From Apium graveolens (taxonomy: Eukaryota; Streptophyta; Magnoliopsida; Apiales; Apiaceae): a stretch of 64,000 nucleotides of DNA. Location: contig NC_133653.1 of assembly GCF_009905375.1 (NCBI RefSeq), positions 99,623,261 to 99,687,260 on the forward strand, read 5' to 3'. A model generated the notes under the pieces. It was not told the DNA's origin and did not search any database. It was given only the letters and a program-made list of their open reading frames with translations. The translations under genes were made by a program, and so were the position numbers. Positions 58,901 to 64,000 of the stretch are shown piece by piece; within the stretch, counting starts at the first letter, position 1; each line of letters starts with the position of its first letter.

Positions 58901-60244
58901 GCATTAGAATGCCAGGAGATGAGAGGATAATTAAATGCGGACAGGTAGAAATAATTCTACCTCGTCTTCCTAGGATGGGAAGAAGAAAAACAATCATTTG
59001 AAATGTAAAACAGGGTTTAATGCGCACAAGAAACAAGTAAAAATTACTGAGCATGTACGTGTTCCACTAACCCTAATTGAATTGACTGTTAATATCTCAC
59101 CCGTACATATTCTGATTTAAACGAAGACTATTTCAGATTTTAACCACAAATAAGTCAAATAGAGGATCAGAATTTAATATCAGCACTTAGACTTATATCA
59201 GAACTTAACAGTCATCAGAACATGATTTCTTAAATCGAAAAATGAATGCCTATCTCTGTGATTCTTCATACAAATTCTGATTTTGGTTCTTCAAAACTTA
59301 ATCATCAGAACTTTTATCAGAACCTGTCCTCGGAATTTATGCAATCTGACACATAAACTGTTCATCTAAAACAACATTGAACGCCACAGTAATTTTCATC
59401 TTCATATGGAGTGTAAGTGTATGCATTAAGCAAAATATCAGACAAAGAGTAAAGTCTGATTCACTTTAGTACATCTTAAAAATAAGGCATAACTAAGAAC
59501 TTTACTAAAAATCTGTCATTATTCTGAAATCTACTTTTGAATGAGTGCATGCATGAGTCCACCTCAACTGTTTTGTGCTTATTTTATGGATCTTTTGAAA
59601 TTCCATTTTACAGTGGCTTCTCAGTGTAAGTAGTCACGACTGCTTATCAGAATTTATGCTATTATCAGAGTATTTCTCCAGTAATCATAGAGTGTGAAAA
59701 GTCACCAAGAAAAATATTTAGTTGCTTTTCTGATGCATATTAATTAATACCAGCAATGCACTTGGGTCGTCCCTTCCATATTTTTACTCTAGATCTCAAA
59801 GGAGTACCTGATTTTTATTCCTTATTCTTTTCCTTTTTCTTTTGATAAGTGAGTTTTATCAACACTTAGTACATTCAGCAGATTTACTAACACCAGAACT
59901 TAACAGATGAGAAGCATTATTCTAGTTTTTGACTTAGTAATAAGATAGACAAAGTGAACGTAACTAAGCTCAATATCAGAATATGTTTGTATCAATAGAG
60001 TTCCAAATAAATAATTACTGCTAACATGGGATCTCTAGTATGTTGAAGACTACTAGGTCAGCATCTAGCACATTTATCCTCATAGAATTGAATAATCACA
60101 TAAACATTCATATCACTATCAGAGTTTAGAAATTCACATCAGACAACAATCAGTACTTAAGCAATTTTCAATTAAGCATAGAATACACAAAGAGAGTAAT
60201 TTCTGTACATACTGATCATAAAGTCTGATGCATCAGAACAAAAA

Positions 60245-61349
60245 CTAAGCAGATTTAGAGAAAGAACCTGAAACGATTCCAAGTTTATTTACCAATCTTG
60301 TAAAAGTAGCTTCACACAGTGGTTTTGTGAAGATATCTGCTAGTTGTTGATCTATTGGAACAAAATGCAATTCCACTGTACCTTCATCCACATGTTCCCT
60401 TATGAAGTGGTACCTAATGCTGATGTGTTTTGTCATTGAGTGTTGAACTGGATTACCTGTCATAGCAATAGCACTTTGATTATCACAGTAGATAGGGATT
60501 TTAAAATATGTTAACCCATAATCCAGTAACTGATTCTTCATCCAAAGAATCTGTGCACAACAGCTTCCTGCAGCAATGTACTCTGCTTCTGCAGTTGATG
60601 TGGAAATTGACTTTTGTTTCTTGCTAAACCAAGAAACCAATCTGCCTCCAAGAAATTGGCAGCTTCCACTTGTGCTTTTCCTGTCAATTTTGTAACCTGC
60701 AAAATCTGCATATGAGTAACCTATTAGTTTAAAATCTGATTCTCTGGGATACCACAATCCCAGATCAGCTGTTCCCTTAAAATACTTGAAAATTCTTTTC
60801 ACAGCTGTTAAGTGAGGTTCTCTTGGATCTGCTTGAAATCTTGCACAAAGACAGGTGGCATACATGATATCAGGTCTACTAGCAGTTAGATAGAGTAGAG
60901 AGCCAATCATACCTCTGTAATCTGTAATATCTACTGATTTACCAGTATCCTTATCTAGTTTTGTTGCAGTGGCCATAGGAGTGGATGCACTTGAACAATC
61001 TTGCATTCCAAATTTCTTCAGCAAGTTTCTGGTGTACTTGGTTTGACAAATAAAAGTGCCTTCTTCATTCTGCTTGACTTGAAGGCCCAGAAAACAGCTA
61101 AGTTCCCCCATCATACTCATTTGATATCTTGACTGCATCAGTTTGGCAAACTTCTTGCAAAGTCTGTCATTTGTAGAACCAAAGATGATATCATCAACAT
61201 ATATCTGAACCAGAAGTAAGTCCTTTCCATGGTTGAGGTAGAACAGTGTTTTGTCTATAGTTCCTCTATTAAATCCACTTTCCAGAAGAAACTGAGCTAA
61301 AGTCTCATACCATGCTCTTGGAGCTTGCTTAAGGCCATAAAGTGCTTTA
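60245..61349 (-). pseudogene. pol: RT C-terminal half and RNase H of element D
   Basis: From 61138 to 60245 the frame is open. It includes MSMMGELSCFLGLQVKQ, YRGMIGSLLYLTASRPDIMY, the RNase H motifs (GYSYADFAGYKIDRKSTSG, where the usual DADWAG is altered; STAEAEYIAAGSC; YCDNQSAI) and a C-terminal KHISIRYHFIREHV and DIFTKPL. The RT active site, YVDD, is intact at about 61190-61201 but lies in a stretch (61140-61349) out of frame with the part upstream of 61350. Confidence 0.9.
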
Positions 61350-62588
61350 TCAAGCCTGTAGATGATTAGGATATTTGGGATCTACAAAGCCTGGAGGTTG
61401 TTCAACATATACTTCCTCCTCCAATTCTCCATTGAGAAAAACACTTTTCACATCCATTTGAAAGACAGTAAACTTTTTGTGAGCAGCATAAGCCAAAAAT
61501 ATCCTTATGGCTTCCAATCTAGCAACTGGTGCAAATGTTTCATCATAGTCAATTCCCTCCTGTTGAGAATATCCTTTTGCAACCAACCTTGCCTTATTTC
61601 TTGTAATTATGCCATCACTATCAGTTTTGTTTCTGAATACCCACTTTGTACCAACAACAGATCTGTTCTTTGGTCTTGGTACTAGGGTCCAGACTTTGTT
61701 TCTTTCAAATTCATTTAACTCTTCCTGCATTGCTTGCACCCAATCAGCATCTTGAAGAGCTTCTTCCACTTTCTTTGGTTCAGTCTGAGAGAGAAAAGAA
61801 TTGTAAAGACATTCACTTGAAGTAGCTATTCTAGTTCTGACACATGCATCAGGATTTCCAATTATTAAGTCAGGTGTATGTGATTTAGTCCACTTCCTTG
61901 CAGATGGAAAGTTTTCTCTAGAACTGGATGCTCTCCCGTGATCCATGCTATCTTCATCAATATTTTCTGATGCTCCCCCTGAAACTATGCTCTCTGAGTT
62001 GGATTCTTCAGAATTTAAGTTTTCAGAATTATCAGAACTTGGCTTATCAGAGCTTGATAAATCAGAACTTAAAGAGCCAGATGTATGTTCTGATGCTTCT
62101 TGAGATGTGGTTGTATCTTGAGTATGCTCCCCCTGCATAGGTGCATCTTCCTTTGGCGTAGTCACCACAGTTTCAATAATATCAGAGTTTAATCCATTAG
62201 AGTTTGCAGTATCAGGATTTAGACTGTCAGGATTTTCAGTATCAGAATTTAAGTCTTCATTTTCAAATCTCAGCTGATCATGATCATTGAAATCTTCAAG
62301 TCCAGTAATCTTCTTATCATCAAAAGAGACATTGATAGATTCCATGACCACTCTTGTTCTCAAGTTATAGACTCTGAAGGCTTTTGTGGAAAGTGGATAT
62401 CCAACAAAGATTCCTTCATTAGCTTTTAGATCAAATTTGGATAGCTGTTCAGGATGAGTCTTAAGAACAAAACACTTGCATCCAAATACGTGAAAATACT
62501 TCAGATTTGGCTTCTTTTTCTTCACCATCTCATATGGTGTCTTTCCATGCTTGTTAATTAGTTTTGCATTATGAGTAAAACAAGCAAT
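61350..62588 (-). pseudogene. pol: Integrase C-terminal region and RT N-terminal half of element D
   Basis: The open stretch 62528-61350 begins with the end of integrase ([29 protein letters not shown]). A long Ser/Glu/Asp-rich linker follows (62280-61930), and then RT starts with [35 protein letters not shown] and [26 protein letters not shown], divided by short variable parts. The frame ends at 61350 after NHLQA, where a shift precedes the ALYGLKQAPR block. Confidence 0.9.
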
Positions 62589-63053
62589 CTACATAGCTTC
62601 AGCCCAGAAATAGGTTGGAAACTTTGCTTCATCAAGCATTGTACGTGTAGCTTCAATGAGAGTTCTATTCTTTCTTTCAACAACTCCATTTCGCTGTGGA
62701 GTTCCAGGAGCAGAAAATTCCTGCTTGATTCCATGGTTTTTGCTGAACTCTTCCATTATCAAATTCTTGAACTTCGTACCATTATCACTTCTTATTATTT
62801 TCACAGAATCTTTGACCAATTTATCCAGTTGCCTGACATGATCAATCAAGATAAATGCAGTTTCACTTTTTGTGTGCAAGAAATACACCCATGTGTATCT
62901 GGTGAACTCATCCACTATGACCATAGCATATTTCTTCTTTGCAATAGACATGACATTTACTGGATCAAATAGATCAACATGTAGTAGGTGATAAGACTCA
63001 AGAATTGATGATTCAGACTTATTCTTGAATGAGGATTTCCTTTGTTTAGCCTT
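62589..63053 (-). pseudogene. pol: Integrase core of element D
   Basis: The core has HVDLFDPVNV (first Asp; the usual LFGPV is changed), IRSDNGTKF (second Asp, about 62770) and GTPQRNGVVERKNRTL (Glu, about 62680). TAG codons interrupt it at 62589-62591 and at the join with the zinc finger (63054). All parts share one frame. Confidence 0.9.
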
Positions 63054-63593
63054 CTAACAAGAATCACAAAGGCCATCAGGAGCAAATACTGACTTTGGCA
63101 GTCCTCTCACAAGATCTTTCTTGACTAGTTCATTTATATTGTTGAAATTTAAATGAGAGAGTTTCTTGTGCCAATTCCAGCTTTCTTCAATTGATGCTCC
63201 ACTCATCAGACAGATTGCAGAACCATCAGTACTTGTTGAAAGCTTGGCTTCATAAATGTTACCACGCCTGTATTCTTGCAGAATAACTTTGCCTGTAGAT
63301 TTGCTTACAACTTCACAATGTTCTTCAAAGAAATCCACATGATAACCTCTGTCACAGATTTGACTGACACTCAACAGATTGTGTTTAAGTCCTGAGACCA
63401 GAGCTACTTCTTTTATGATGACATTCCCAAGATTGATATTGCCATATCCCAATGTTTTTCCAATGTTGCCATCTCCATAAGAAACACTTAGGCCAACCTT
63501 CTCCACAAAGTCTGATAGCAGGGCTTTATTTCCAGTCATATGTCCTGAACATCCACTGTCCAGAACTAGGATGTTTTTCCTGTTGCCCTGCAA
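63054..63593 (-). pseudogene. pol: Protease and pre-integrase zinc finger of element D
   Basis: The protease active site is LVLDSGCSGHMTG (about 63560); the copia pre-integrase domain follows with LLSVSQICDRGYHVDF. The HHCC finger has HKKLSHLNFNNI and ends GLCDSC just before a TAG, where relatives have CDSCQ. Confidence 0.92.
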
Positions 63594-64000
63594 TCACAAA
63601 GACCACTAATGATTAGTTTTAAGGACCCAGATTTGCTTGGATCCTTTGACCTTATTAAGTTTGTTAACATTTGCAGCGGATTTAGCATCAAAGTTTATGT
63701 TAATATTTTTCTTATCAGAATTTACACTATCAGACTTTGAATCAGTACTTACACTAGAAGGAACATTGCTAACTTTCTTTAAAGAAGGTTTTATTTGATA
63801 ATAATCATAGTACAGACTATGATATTCCTTACAAGTATAAATGGAATGCCATAAACTACCACAATGAAAACAAGGATTTTGTGGCTTATATCTAACAGAC
63901 TGACTCTTAACTCCTGACTTTGAAGGTAAGGAGTTTATGTTCTTATTCTTCCTGCAAAAAGAAGCCAGATGGTTAGAACTTCCAAAGTTATGACATGTTT
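63594..64000 (-). pseudogene. gag: Gag C-terminus of element D with two zinc knuckles (partial)
   Basis: The minus strand from the window edge reads without a stop to about 63615. It holds CHNFGSSNHLASFC (63955-63990; the second Cys of the knuckle is Phe) and a proper knuckle, CFHCGSLWHSIYTC (about 63826-63867). A Ser/Asp/Lys-rich part and GSKQIWVLKTN follow, and two stops (63614 and about 63602) separate it from the protease frame. The start lies outside the window. Confidence 0.8.

Larger units (their letters stand above)
58098..60244. other. Non-coding stretch between pol and the accessory gene in element D
   Basis: About 2.1 kb of AT-rich sequence holds only a micro-ORF with a TATA box near 58755-58900. 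Words such as TCAGAACTTA and TCAGCACTTA recur often through it and through the LTR and accessory frame. Confidence 0.55.
53517..64000 (-). mobile_element. Element D: SIRE-lineage Ty1/copia element with a downstream accessory gene (runs off the window)
   Basis: The element reads on the minus strand. Its 3' LTR is at 53517-54102, then PPT, a 1,268-codon accessory frame, a non-coding stretch with a micro-ORF, and pol in copia order (RNase H, RT, integrase, protease as coordinates rise), with the gag end at the window edge. RT wording such as IYVDDIIFGS and MSMMGELSCFLGLQVKQ is typical of the SIRE/Maximus branch, which often carries an extra frame after pol. Several stops and one frameshift disable pol. 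Confidence 0.9.

Noticed and set aside
1..64000. CRISPR arrays, bacterial operons, tRNA or rRNA genes
   Set aside because: None is present; the window is eukaryotic and repeats are transposon-derived.

Overview
This is a plant nuclear window (a eudicot by the look of its element families; I cannot name the species) made almost entirely of transposable elements inserted into one another. I found no conventional host gene, rRNA or tRNA. Three sources of evidence carry the annotation: paired long terminal repeats (LTRs) with target-site duplications, primer-binding sites (PBS) and polypurine tracts (PPT), and decayed but recognisable gag, protease, RT, RNase H, integrase and transposase reading frames.

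Layout, left to right. 412-6064: element A, a SIRE-type copia derivative that kept its LTRs, PBS and PPT but has no gag or pol; it carries only a decayed accessory gene (945-5421). 6065-9842: an old LTR element, F, with a long LTR ending at 7562, a Met-type PBS and a non-coding interior. 9848-20487: a Tat-lineage Ty3/gypsy element (561-bp LTRs with seven differences, 5-bp target duplication) with gag-protease, RT, two RNase H domains and integrase on the plus strand, an antisense additional gene with its own TATA box and introns, a roughly 40-bp tandem repeat and a 3' LTR. 20664-31312: element B, a minus-strand Tekay/Del-like chromovirus, gag to chromodomain, all frames broken, right LTR truncated. 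31313-33380 and 51856-52946: two halves of a plus-oriented LTR-like sequence, E. Inside E sits a Mutator-like element (MULE, 33391-38118) with terminal inverted repeats of about 127 bp and a 10-bp target duplication. It holds a dead transposase and an open, two-exon GRF-type zinc-finger gene on the other strand. Element C (38128-51850) landed inside the right target duplication of the MULE; it has nearly identical 4.07-kb LTRs around a ruined Tekay-like interior. 52947-53516: a second copy of the F LTR. 53517-64000: element D, a minus-strand SIRE-lineage copia element, cut off by the window edge, with pol and, downstream of pol, a 1,268-codon accessory frame related to the gene in A.

How the parts relate. 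The nesting gives an order of events: F is oldest, then E, then the MULE, then C; the Tat element and D are separate later hits in F. The elements most likely to repay study are those with genes beyond gag-pol: the SIRE accessory gene (present with pol in D, alone in A), the antisense gene of the Tat element, and the GRF gene in the MULE. TATA-like boxes lie at a plausible distance upstream of the last two and of a micro-ORF in D, which suggests separate transcription from the element's own mRNA. This is read from sequence and not tested.
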